Assembly: GCA_905236975.1 (NCBI GenBank)
Contig: CAJOQU010000123.1
Coordinates: forward strand, 1 to 9,557
Direction of reading: 5' to 3'
DNA from: an uncultured Clostridia bacterium
Lineage (GTDB): Bacteria; Bacillota; Clostridia; Oscillospirales; Acutalibacteraceae
DNA: 9,557 nucleotides
The notes under the pieces are model-generated. The model did no database searches, was not told the origin of the DNA, and was given only the letters and a program-made list of their open reading frames with translations. Positions within the stretch are counted from its first letter, which is position 1. Every line of letters starts with the position of its first letter. Below are positions 1 to 5,351 of this stretch, one piece after another. The translations under genes and the position numbers were made by a program.

Positions 1-419
1 AATGCGGCGACATAGGTTTTGTAAATTTCGCTTTTGGGTGACAACAGGCGGTGGGCAAACGCACCGTCATCGGTAATGAAGAGCAGGCCGGTGGTGTCTT
101 TATCCAGCCTGCCGACCGGAAAAAGACCTTTTCGCCGCAGAGCGGGCGGAATCAGGTCAAGCACGGTTTGGGCATGGCGGTCTTCGGTGGCTGACAATAC
201 GCCCGCGGGTTTATTCATGATCAAATAAAGATGTTCACGGAACAAAATGACTTGTCCGGCAAAGGCGATCTCGTCCTGATTGGGGTCAACAAGCGTTCCC
301 GGATCTGTCACCGGCGTACCGTTGACCTGTGCTTGCCCGTGGCGGATGCCGTCTTTGACTTCCCGGCGGGAAAGATTTTGTTGTGAGGCGATCAGCTTAT
401 CCAATCGTTGCAGAGCCAT
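1..419 (-). CDS. rsuA: RsuA-family 16S rRNA pseudouridine synthase (5' part, runs off the left edge)
   Basis: Isomerises a uridine to pseudouridine in ribosomal RNA; by family resemblance the target is probably U516 of 16S rRNA. Only the first 139 codons lie in the window, with no stop before the left edge. Residues 1 to about 60 form an S4 RNA-binding domain (MALQRLDKLIASQQNLSRRE, then a basic patch and QVNG). The catalytic domain follows: the MNKPAGVLSAT strand at 68-78 and the signature GRLDKDTTGLL from residue 103, in which Asp106 should be the catalytic aspartate. The start is the ATG at 419, preceded by AAAGGAG seven to eight bases upstream. It is the last leftward gene seen, separated from the DUF4830 gene by about 130 bp of hairpin and repeat DNA. 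The family is certain; the exact target (RsuA versus RluB type) is inferred. Confidence 0.9.
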   Translation of the reverse strand, partial: MALQRLDKLIASQQNLSRREVKDGIRHGQAQVNGTPVTDPGTLVDPNQDEIAFAGQVILFREHLYLIMNKPAGVLSATEDRHAQTVLDLIPPALRRKGLFPVGRLDKDTTGLLFITDDGAFAHRLLSPKSEIYKTYVAA

Positions 420-446
420 GCGTTCTCCTTTCGGTATGCTGCTGAG

Positions 447-467
447 GCGATTGCGAAATGCAATCGC
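447..467. repeat. Perfect 8-bp inverted repeat upstream of the pseudouridine synthase gene
   Basis: GCGATTGC and its exact complement GCAATCGC flank a five-base GAAAT loop. It lies about 15 bp upstream of the ribosome binding site of the pseudouridine synthase gene, so it probably sits in that gene's leader. No T-run follows on either strand, so it does not look like an intrinsic terminator. It could be a leader stem or an operator; the sequence does not decide. Confidence 0.5.
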
Positions 468-492
468 AATGAAGAATGAGGGATGAGGGATT

Positions 493-531
493 ATTTGTAA
501 ATTATAAATATAATCATTTTAAATTACAAAT
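493..531. repeat. A+T-rich inverted repeat (ATTTGTAA / TTACAAAT)
   Basis: Eight perfectly complementary bases at 493-500 and 524-531 enclose 23 bp of almost pure A+T. It lies just beyond the 3' end of the DUF4830 gene and overlaps the heptamer repeat. On the leftward strand it could form a weak 3' hairpin, but there is little G+C in the stem, so termination there is doubtful. Confidence 0.4.
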
Positions 532-563
532 TACTAATTGCTAATTGCTAATTACTAATTGCT
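522..563. repeat. Six tandem copies of a 7-bp unit (AATTRCT)
   Basis: Read on the + strand the units are AATTACA, AATTACT, AATTGCT, AATTGCT, AATTACT and AATTGCT, exactly in register. The array covers the 3' end of the DUF4830 gene: that gene's last sense codons (Ala-Ile-Ser-Asn) and its TAG stop are made of repeat sequence. Read leftward, every unit junction contains TAG, and because seven is not a multiple of three the array closes all three frames within three units. It resembles the short A+T-rich intergenic repeats scattered in some clostridial genomes. Confidence 0.75.
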
Positions 564-1021
564 TGGCCGCTGTCGGCAAGGGGGAGCATTTCTCCGTCCA
601 ACCGGACGGACGAAACATCCCCGCCGATGACGCGGTCACCGCACACGATCAGATTAACGCGATAGTCGGCGTTTTCCTGTAACAGGTAGGCATAAACGGT
701 GGCGCTTTTGCCTTTATAGGCCGTTAGGTCAAAGCCGGCCTGTATTTGCAGGGCGTTATATTTGGTATACACTTCCGAGAAGGTTTGAGGAATGACGATT
801 TCGCGCACTTCGGCCGGCGTTTCCTCGACCGGGTAGCCCAATTGTTCTATGTAATCCACACGGGTTTGATTGGTCGAGCCGTCCGGCGCACTGACGCCGA
901 GGGTCATCAACTGCCCTAAAATCAGCAAGATCAGCACGATCGCCGCGATCAGAGCCACCAGGCTCTTTTTGGAAAGGGTAATAAACAGTTTCACGCATTT
1001 CACCGCCAAATTCAGTTTCAC
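548..1021 (-). CDS. DUF4830 family membrane-anchored protein
   Basis: Function unknown. The protein has a short basic N-terminus, one hydrophobic segment at about residues 20-42 (SLVALIAAIVLILLILGQLM) and an extracytoplasmic domain, so it is probably a membrane-anchored or secreted lipid-free protein. The outer domain follows the DUF4830 pattern as I recall it: RVDYIEQLGYPVEETPAEVREIVIP, a YTKYNALQIQAGFDLTAYKGK block, then a late VNLIVCGDRVIGGDVSSVRLDG block. The start is uncertain. GTG at 1021 has no ribosome binding site; GTG at 994 (VKLFITLSKK) would leave the short cytosolic tail usual in this family and may be the true start. The C-terminal AISN and the stop codon come from a tandem heptamer repeat. 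It lies 71 bp after ispF on the same strand and may be read from the ispDF transcript. Confidence 0.8.
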   Translation of the reverse strand: MKLNLAVKCVKLFITLSKKSLVALIAAIVLILLILGQLMTLGVSAPDGSTNQTRVDYIEQLGYPVEETPAEVREIVIPQTFSEVYTKYNALQIQAGFDLTAYKGKSATVYAYLLQENADYRVNLIVCGDRVIGGDVSSVRLDGEMLPLADSGQAISN

Positions 1022-1092
1022 CGCTAACTTAAGCTTATGCGGGACAGGCGGAAAATATGATCTGTCTATGGTCTAAGGCTTACACTCGATAT

Positions 1093-1569
1093 TCAATGTT
1101 TGCTGTCTATCAAGCAGACCGCGTGGGCGGAGATGCCTTCTTTTCTGCCGGTAAAGCCAAGCCCTTCTTCGGTGGTGGCTTTGATATTGACAAAAGCGGG
1201 GTCAAGACCGCAGTCTTTGGCGATATGCTGCCGCATTTGCGGAATATAGGGCGCCAGCTTAGGGCTTTGCGCCAGCAGCGTGGCGTCAATATTGACGGTT
1301 GTATAGCCTTGTTCGGCCAACAGTGAAACGGTTTTTCGCAGTAAAACGCGGCTGTCAATGCCCGCATATGCGGGGGAGCTGTCGGGGAAATGTGTGCCGA
1401 TGTCGCCAAGACCCGCCGCGCCTAACAATGCGTCGCAAATGGCGTGGAGCAGTACATCCGCGTCGGAATGGCCAAGCAGGCCGTATTCGTAAGGGATGGT
1501 TACCCCGCCGAGGATGAGCTTTCTGCCCGGCACCAAGCGGTGTACATCATATCCATGGCCGATCCTCAT
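1093..1569 (-). CDS. ispF: 2-C-methyl-D-erythritol 2,4-cyclodiphosphate synthase
   Basis: Fifth enzyme of the MEP isoprenoid pathway: it cyclises CDP-methylerythritol 2-phosphate to methylerythritol 2,4-cyclodiphosphate with release of CMP, in the cytosol as a trimer. The 158 residues match the usual family length. The metal ligands are in place: Asp8 and His10 in GYDVHRL and His42 in [11 protein letters not shown]. The DIGTHFPD loop (56-63) and the [11 protein letters not shown] nucleotide-binding segment (131-141, with Thr132 and Glu135) are intact. The start ATG overlaps the ispD stop in ATGA, with GGAGG seven bases upstream inside the ispD end, so the two are translationally coupled. IspD makes the CDP-alcohol two steps earlier; ispE is not next to them. 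Nothing is degenerate. Confidence 0.97.
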   Translation of the reverse strand: MRIGHGYDVHRLVPGRKLILGGVTIPYEYGLLGHSDADVLLHAICDALLGAAGLGDIGTHFPDSSPAYAGIDSRVLLRKTVSLLAEQGYTTVNIDATLLAQSPKLAPYIPQMRQHIAKDCGLDPAFVNIKATTEEGLGFTGRKEGISAHAVCLIDSKH

Positions 1570-2303
1570 ATTTCCGCCTCCAGGTTACCGTAATACTCCG
1601 CCAGAGCCAGATCGTCCGGCGTGGTGATTTTGATATTGCGGCGGCTGCCCGCCACGGTATAAACGTCGTGCCCCGCGGCCTCCATAATGGAAAGATCGTC
1701 GGTAAAGGCTGAAAGATCACCGGCTTTTTCCAACGCTTCGCGGTAAGCCGGCACGCGCACACCCTGCGGGGTCTGTACGGCAAGCAAGCGGGAGCGGTCG
1801 GGGGTGGAGAGCACTTTGCCGTCACGATCAATCTCTTTGACAGTGTCGGTCATCGGGATACCGCAGGCCACCGCCACATGCTCTTGTAAGGCGGTCGTAA
1901 CACGGTGGATGGTCGCCGGGTCGATCAGTGGCCTTGCACCGTCATGGATCAACACATCCTGTTCATCGGGCGCAAGGCGGGCAAGGGCTTTGGCAACCGA
2001 TTCCTGCCGGGTGGCGCCGCCGCCGAGCAGATCGGTCAGCTTGGTGATCATATATGTATCGGCCAGATTCTGCACCGCCGGGATATCCTTCTCCTGCGTG
2101 ACCACCAGAATACGGGAAATATCGGGGCTGGCCTCCAGCGCCATCAGTGTTTTTGCCAATATCGGCACCCCGCATAGGGGAGCAAACAGCTTATTGATTC
2201 CCTGCATGCGAGAAGATACGCCGGCTGCCGCTACGATCACGGGCAGGCCGCCGGGCGGCGTTTCCAGCGTTTGGTATTCCAATTTATATGAGGTCAGTTC
2301 CAT
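1566..2303 (-). CDS. ispD: 2-C-methyl-D-erythritol 4-phosphate cytidylyltransferase
   Basis: Third enzyme of the MEP pathway: joins CTP and methylerythritol 4-phosphate to give CDP-methylerythritol and pyrophosphate. I chose the ATG at 2303 because GAAGG lies six bases before it; the in-frame ATGs at 2324 and 2309 have no well-spaced site. This gives 245 residues, a little longer than the roughly 230 usual, the extra being about 18 residues before the Rossmann strand. The CTP-binding loop [17 protein letters not shown] carries Arg32 and Lys38. [15 protein letters not shown], the QTPQ strand and the C-terminal [30 protein letters not shown] block are all intact. It overlaps ispF by four bases. 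A terminator of the upstream gene sits at 2381-2416, so ispDF needs a promoter in about 2304-2380; I see no strong one. Confidence 0.95.
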   Translation of the reverse strand: MELTSYKLEYQTLETPPGGLPVIVAAAGVSSRMQGINKLFAPLCGVPILAKTLMALEASPDISRILVVTQEKDIPAVQNLADTYMITKLTDLLGGGATRQESVAKALARLAPDEQDVLIHDGARPLIDPATIHRVTTALQEHVAVACGIPMTDTVKEIDRDGKVLSTPDRSRLLAVQTPQGVRVPAYREALEKAGDLSAFTDDLSIMEAAGHDVYTVAGSRRNIKITTPDDLALAEYYGNLEAEI

Positions 2304-2380
2304 TTTCATCCTTCTTTTGGCCATGGATTTTACGGTGTGCCACGGCTTTCTTTCCGTGATCTATGTTTGTGCCTATGTAG

Positions 2381-2416
2381 GAAAACATCCTCCGCACCGG
2401 GGGGCGCGAAGGATGT
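2381..2416 (-). terminator. Rho-independent terminator after the efp / zinc-ribbon unit
   Basis: Read leftward, ACATCCT-U-CGC pairs with GCG-G-AGGATGT in an 11-bp stem around a C-rich loop, followed by UUUU. The one non-Watson-Crick position is a U-G wobble on the leftward RNA but an A-C mismatch on the other strand, which fixes the direction. It ends the transcript of efp and the zinc-ribbon gene about 75 bp after the latter's stop. The U-run is short, so some readthrough into ispD is possible. Confidence 0.7.
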
Positions 2417-2489
2417 AGAAATACAAGGCGTTCAGCTGTCGGCAGGCGAATCCATGGTGATTCGAGCGTCAAGCCTTTAACGTCACAAC

Positions 2490-2921
2490 TCAGTCCTGGG
2501 TGTCTTCCTGTGCGTCTTCCGCGCAGTCGTCACAGTCGCAATCAAAATCAAACTCCAACTCGGTGCCGCAGTTCGGGCAGGTCATGCCGTCTTCCTCCAG
2601 CATGTCGCCGTCAAGATAGATCACATCATGGCAGGCCGGGCATTCAATTTCGAATACATCGTCGTCATCGTCACAGCAGTCGTCACAACCGCATTCGTCC
2701 TCGCCGTAGATCAGGTCTTCCACTGAGGAAAGGTCTTCATCAACCGCGTCTAACTGTTCCATCAGTTCGTCACAGCCGTCTTCAATTTCGCAGATCTCCT
2801 CGGTGATGTCGCCAAGCAGGTCAATGATGGCGGTCAAAATTTTGCCTTCTTTGGTGCTGTCGTCAAGCGCCAGGCCTTCGGTCAGGCCTTTAATATAGGC
2901 AATTTTTTCACAAATATCCAA
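2490..2921 (-). CDS. CD1247-like acidic zinc-ribbon protein downstream of efp
   Basis: Function unknown; the family is named after a Clostridioides difficile locus and I know it from clostridial genomes. The N-terminal part (residues 1 to about 73) is a predicted helical segment, MDICEKIAYIKGLTEGLALD to SSVEDLIYGED, that recalls a helical hairpin or coiled coil. An extremely acidic Cys-rich linker follows (CGCDDCCDDDDD, 77-88). A zinc ribbon has CPAC at 94-97 and CPNCG at 115-119, and the tail adds another CDCDDC. The start codon is TTG, supported by AAAAGGAG nine to ten bases upstream; no ATG fits. It lies 15 bp after efp, so the two are surely cotranscribed. The cysteines and acidic stretch suggest metal binding, but this is inference. 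Old annotations sometimes call such proteins AraC-type regulators; I see no helix-turn-helix to support that. Confidence 0.85.
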   Translation of the reverse strand: MDICEKIAYIKGLTEGLALDDSTKEGKILTAIIDLLGDITEEICEIEDGCDELMEQLDAVDEDLSSVEDLIYGEDECGCDDCCDDDDDVFEIECPACHDVIYLDGDMLEEDGMTCPNCGTELEFDFDCDCDDCAEDAQEDTQD

Positions 2922-2936
2922 TGCAACTCTCTCCTT

Positions 2937-3494
2937 TTATGCGCGTTCCATATACTCGCCTGTACGGGTATCAATGCGGATCATGTCACCCTCGTTGATG
3001 AACAGGGGAACGCGAATCTCCGCACCGGTCTCCAACGTGGCGGGTTTGGTGGCGTTGGTGGCGGTATCGCCCTTGAAACCGGGATCGGTTTTGGTGATCT
3101 GCAATTCTACAAAAGTGGGCGGCTCCACGCCGAACACCTTGCCCTTGTAGGACAGGATCTTGCAGACCATGTTTTCTTTTACAAATTTAAAGTTGTCGCC
3201 AAGCTCGCTGCCGTTGATGGGCACCAGCTCATAGGTTTCCTGATCCATAAAATAGTACAGATCCGCATCGCTGTACGAGTATTCCATATCTTTTCGTTCT
3301 ACGAACGCCGTGGGAAATTTTGCGCTGGGGTTATAGCTTTTTTCCACCACGGAACCCGTGATCACATTTTTGACCTTGGTTCTGACAAAGGCGGCGCCTT
3401 TACCGGGTTTAACATGCTGAAATTCAATAACCTGCAACACGTTTCCGTCCTCTTCAAAGGTGACACCATTTCTGAAATCGCCGGCACTAATCAT
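2937..3494 (-). CDS. efp: Elongation factor P
   Basis: Binds the ribosome between the P and E sites and speeds peptide bond formation at polyproline stretches. The 185 residues match the family. Three beta-barrel domains are visible: the N-terminal KOW-like domain (1 to about 63), a central OB domain (about 66-125) and a C-terminal OB domain (about 130-185) ending [17 protein letters not shown]. The loop [10 protein letters not shown] puts Lys32 at the tip, where Bacillus EF-P carries its 5-aminopentanol modification; E. coli lysylates the equivalent residue. No modification enzyme is encoded here. The start ATG at 3494 has GGAGG eight bases upstream. A perfect consensus sigma-A promoter lies about 35 bp in front, which fits an abundant translation factor. 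It heads an operon with the zinc-ribbon gene. Confidence 0.98.
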   Translation of the reverse strand: MISAGDFRNGVTFEEDGNVLQVIEFQHVKPGKGAAFVRTKVKNVITGSVVEKSYNPSAKFPTAFVERKDMEYSYSDADLYYFMDQETYELVPINGSELGDNFKFVKENMVCKILSYKGKVFGVEPPTFVELQITKTDPGFKGDTATNATKPATLETGAEIRVPLFINEGDMIRIDTRTGEYMERA

Positions 3495-3529
3495 ATTGTA
3501 TATTCCTCCAAAATTCGATTACTATATGA

Positions 3530-3558
3530 ATTATACGGCTTTTTCCTTATTTTGTCAA
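3530..3558 (-). promoter_or_regulatory. Perfect consensus sigma-A promoter of efp
   Basis: Read leftward, TTGACA (3558-3553), a 17-base spacer, then TATAAT (3535-3530): both boxes and the spacing match the vegetative consensus exactly. The start point should fall about 28 bp before the efp ATG, leaving a short leader that contains only the ribosome binding site. The -35 box overlaps the stop codon of the small upstream gene. Confidence 0.93.
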
Positions 3559-3794
3559 GGTTTTGTGTATCTTTTTTCCACGGCCTTGTTTTCGCAGTCG
3601 GTCTGCACGTTTTTGGGGTTAAACCCCTGTGCGATGGTCGGGTACATATGATCGGTATCGGCGGTAGGCTGAATATTATAGGTGCCGTAGTTATTGACCG
3701 CCTCGAACACATCGCCCGATTCGGGCGTTTGTTCTAAGACCGAAGGGGTGGCCTTGTCGCGTATTTGCTTTTCATTTTTCATATTCATGACCAT
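3555..3794 (-). CDS. Small hypothetical protein upstream of efp
   Basis: I do not recognise this protein. It has about 79 residues (77 if the ATG at 3788 is used), is mostly polar, with no membrane segment or signal peptide and one cysteine. The middle, NNYGTYNIQPTADTDHMYP, followed by TIAQGFNPKN, looks like a conserved motif between variable ends, and the protein is probably largely unfolded or a short adaptor. Support for coding is the doubled AAAGGA-AAGGA ribosome binding site just before the clustered ATGs (MVMNMKNEKQ). The open frame extends upstream to 3923, but that part falls over hairpins and has no ribosome binding site. It is followed directly by efp on the same strand, whose -35 box overlaps this gene's stop; no terminator separates them. 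Its own promoter is not obvious. Confidence 0.6.
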   Translation of the reverse strand: MVMNMKNEKQIRDKATPSVLEQTPESGDVFEAVNNYGTYNIQPTADTDHMYPTIAQGFNPKNVQTDCENKAVEKRYTKP

Positions 3795-3811
3795 TCCTTT
3801 CCTTTGCACGC

Positions 3812-3853
3812 CATGGCACAAAAAGACCATAAAAACGGTCATAAAATGCCATG
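3812..3853. repeat. Two-level inverted repeat in the leader of the small gene
   Basis: CATGGCA at 3812-3818 pairs perfectly with TGCCATG at 3847-3853. Inside lies a second stem, GACC at 3825-3828 with GGTC at 3837-3840, separated from the outer one by A-rich internal loops. Read leftward the loops are U-rich, and the structure ends about 18 bp before the start codon of the small gene, so it is well placed to affect that gene's ribosome binding site. Confidence 0.5.
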
Positions 3854-3854
3854 C

Positions 3855-3883
3855 TTTCCGGTTGCCGCATAAGCGGCCGGAAA
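3855..3883. repeat. Strong 11-bp bulged hairpin
   Basis: TTTCCGG (3855-3861) and CCGC (3865-3868) pair perfectly with GCGG (3873-3876) and CCGGAAA (3877-3883), leaving a TTG bulge on one side and a four-base ATAA loop. It is the most G+C-rich element of the divergent intergenic region and directly abuts the neighbouring inverted repeat. It has no T-run long enough to call it a terminator with confidence. A structured leader or a small RNA is possible. Confidence 0.6.
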
Positions 3884-3901
3884 AACAGCGTGTGATATGG
3901 A

Positions 3902-3942
3902 GAAGTTTGAAACCGGTTTTCAACTTCCCGTTTCTTTTTTAG
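3902..3942 (+). terminator. Hairpin with T-run facing serS (terminator-like)
   Basis: GAAGT-T-TGAAA (3902-3912, one bulged T) pairs with TTTCACTTC-type complement at 3918-3927 (TTTCA then ACTTC) around a CCGGT loop. On the + strand it is followed by CCG and a T-rich run ending at 3941. It has the form of a rightward intrinsic terminator, yet no rightward gene precedes it. It lies upstream of the serS promoter, so it cannot attenuate serS from that promoter. Confidence 0.4.
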
Positions 3943-3970
3943 TATGCCGAAAACAGCGCAAGATAACCGT

Positions 3971-3999
3971 TTGACAGAAGAAACCATTTGTGGTATAAT
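3971..3999 (+). promoter_or_regulatory. Perfect consensus sigma-A promoter of serS
   Basis: TTGACA at 3971-3976, a 17-base spacer, and TATAAT at 3994-3999, both exact consensus. Transcription should start near 4006, giving a leader of under 30 bases with only the GGAGG site at 4021-4025. There is therefore no room for a T-box riboswitch between promoter and gene. Confidence 0.93.
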
Positions 4000-4032
4000 T
4001 CAGTAGAATGACCGAAAATCGGAGGAACGATC

Positions 4033-5328
4033 ATGCTGGATATCAAATTTATTTGTGAAAATCCGGAATTGGTGAAAGAAAACATCCGGAAAAAATTTAA
4101 AGACAATAAACTGCCGCTGGTGGATGAAGTGATTGCCCTTTACGGTGAAAAATGCGCCGCCAACAACCGTGCGAATGAGCTGCGTGCCAACCGCAACAAA
4201 GTGAGCAAACAGATCGGTGTGTTGATGGGGCAGGGCAAGCGCGATGAAGCCGAGCAGATGAAACGCCTGGTCAGCGAACAGGCCGAGGAGCTGAAAGCCC
4301 TTGAAGAAAAAGAGGACGAGCTGACCCGCCGCGTGACCGAGCTGCAAATGAAAATCCCCAACATTGTGGACGAAAGCGTCCCGGTCGGGAAGGATGACAG
4401 CGAAAATGTGGAGGTACAGCAGTTCGGCGAGCAGACCAAGCCCGATTTTGAGATTCCTTACCATACGGATATTATGCAGGCCTTCAGCGGCATCGATAAA
4501 GAATCCGCAGGCAAGGTCGCGGGCGAAGGCTTTTACTATTTAATGGGTGACATGGCGCGTTTACATTCGGCGGTGCTGGCCTATGCGCGTGATTTTATGA
4601 TCGACAAAGGGTTCACCTATTGTATTCCGCCCTATATGATCCGCAGTAAGGTCGTCACCGGCGTGATGAGCTTTGAGGAAATGGACGCCATGATGTACAA
4701 GATCGAAGGGGAAGACCTTTACCTGATCGGCACCTCGGAGCATTCGATGATCGGTAAGTTTATTGACACCATCACCCCGGAGGAAAACTTGCCCATTACG
4801 TTGACCAGCTATTCCCCCTGTTTCCGCAAGGAAAAGGGCGCGCACGGCATTGAAGAACGCGGCATTTACCGCATCCACCAGTTTGAAAAACAGGAAATGA
4901 TCGTCATTTGCCGTCCGGAGGAAAGCATGGATTGGTTCCACAAAATGTGGAGCTATTCGGTCGAGCTGTTCCGCAGTCTGGACATTCCCGTGCGCACGCT
5001 GGAATGCTGCACCGGGGATCTGGCCGATCTGAAGGTGAAATCTTACGATGTGGAGGCATGGTCGCCTAAACAACAAAAATATTTTGAGGTTTGTTCCTGC
5101 TCCAACCTCGGCGACGCACAGGCGCGCAGACTGGGGATCCGCATTAAGGGAGCCGACGGCAAAAAATATTTGGCGCATACTTTAAATAATACGGTGGTCG
5201 CACCGCCCCGTATGCTGATCGCGTTTTTGGAAAACAATCTACAGTTAGCGGACGGGCATTACCGCGTGAAGATCCCGGCGGCCTTGCAGCCTTATATGGG
5301 CGGAAAGACCGAAATCACCGAAAAATAA
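4033..5328 (+). CDS. serS: Seryl-tRNA synthetase (archaeal-like subclass by motif)
   Basis: Charges tRNA-Ser (and tRNA-Sec where present) with serine. The 431 residues match the family. Residues 1 to about 110 form the long antiparallel coiled coil that grips the tRNA variable arm (rich in Lys, Glu, Ala and Arg at 28-100). The class II core follows: the GTSEH substrate loop at 233-237, motif 2 FRKEKGAHGIEERGIYR from residue 264, and motif 3 HTLNNTVVAPPRMLIAFLENN with Arg393. Several loops (LIGTSEH, FRVHQF-like RIHQFEKQE, CTGDL-YDVEAW, SNLGDAQARRLGIR) read more like the archaeal and eukaryotic type than the usual bacterial LIPTAEVP / LNGSGLA-GR form. ATG at 4033 has GGAGG seven bases upstream. 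It opens a cluster with trpS, holB and ricT. Confidence 0.96.
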   Translation: MLDIKFICENPELVKENIRKKFKDNKLPLVDEVIALYGEKCAANNRANELRANRNKVSKQIGVLMGQGKRDEAEQMKRLVSEQAEELKALEEKEDELTRRVTELQMKIPNIVDESVPVGKDDSENVEVQQFGEQTKPDFEIPYHTDIMQAFSGIDKESAGKVAGEGFYYLMGDMARLHSAVLAYARDFMIDKGFTYCIPPYMIRSKVVTGVMSFEEMDAMMYKIEGEDLYLIGTSEHSMIGKFIDTITPEENLPITLTSYSPCFRKEKGAHGIEERGIYRIHQFEKQEMIVICRPEESMDWFHKMWSYSVELFRSLDIPVRTLECCTGDLADLKVKSYDVEAWSPKQQKYFEVCSCSNLGDAQARRLGIRIKGADGKKYLAHTLNNTVVAPPRMLIAFLENNLQLADGHYRVKIPAALQPYMGGKTEITEK

Positions 5329-5351
5329 CAGTTATCAAAGGCGGAATTATC

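Noticed and set aside
1804..2418. 204-codon rightward frame antisense to ispD
   Set aside because: It overlaps the conserved ispD sequence throughout and has no resemblance to a known protein.
2447..2464. CGAATC / GATTCG hairpin between the zinc-ribbon gene and its terminator
   Set aside because: It is six bp with no T-run; a better terminator lies just beyond it.
2284..2472. Leftward 62-codon frame across the ispD start and the terminator
   Set aside because: It covers an intrinsic terminator and the ispD leader, with composition unlike a protein; no ribosome binding site.
3795..3923. Upstream extension of the small gene's open frame, starting at an ATG at 3923
   Set aside because: It has no ribosome binding site, lies over three hairpins, and the strong site is just before 3794.
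3902..4032. T-box riboswitch before serS
   Set aside because: The promoter is only 33 bp before the ATG, and no T-box consensus or specifier stem is seen.
4561..5178. Long leftward frame antisense to serS
   Set aside because: It is a mirror of serS codon structure; the sense strand encodes a complete, recognisable SerRS.
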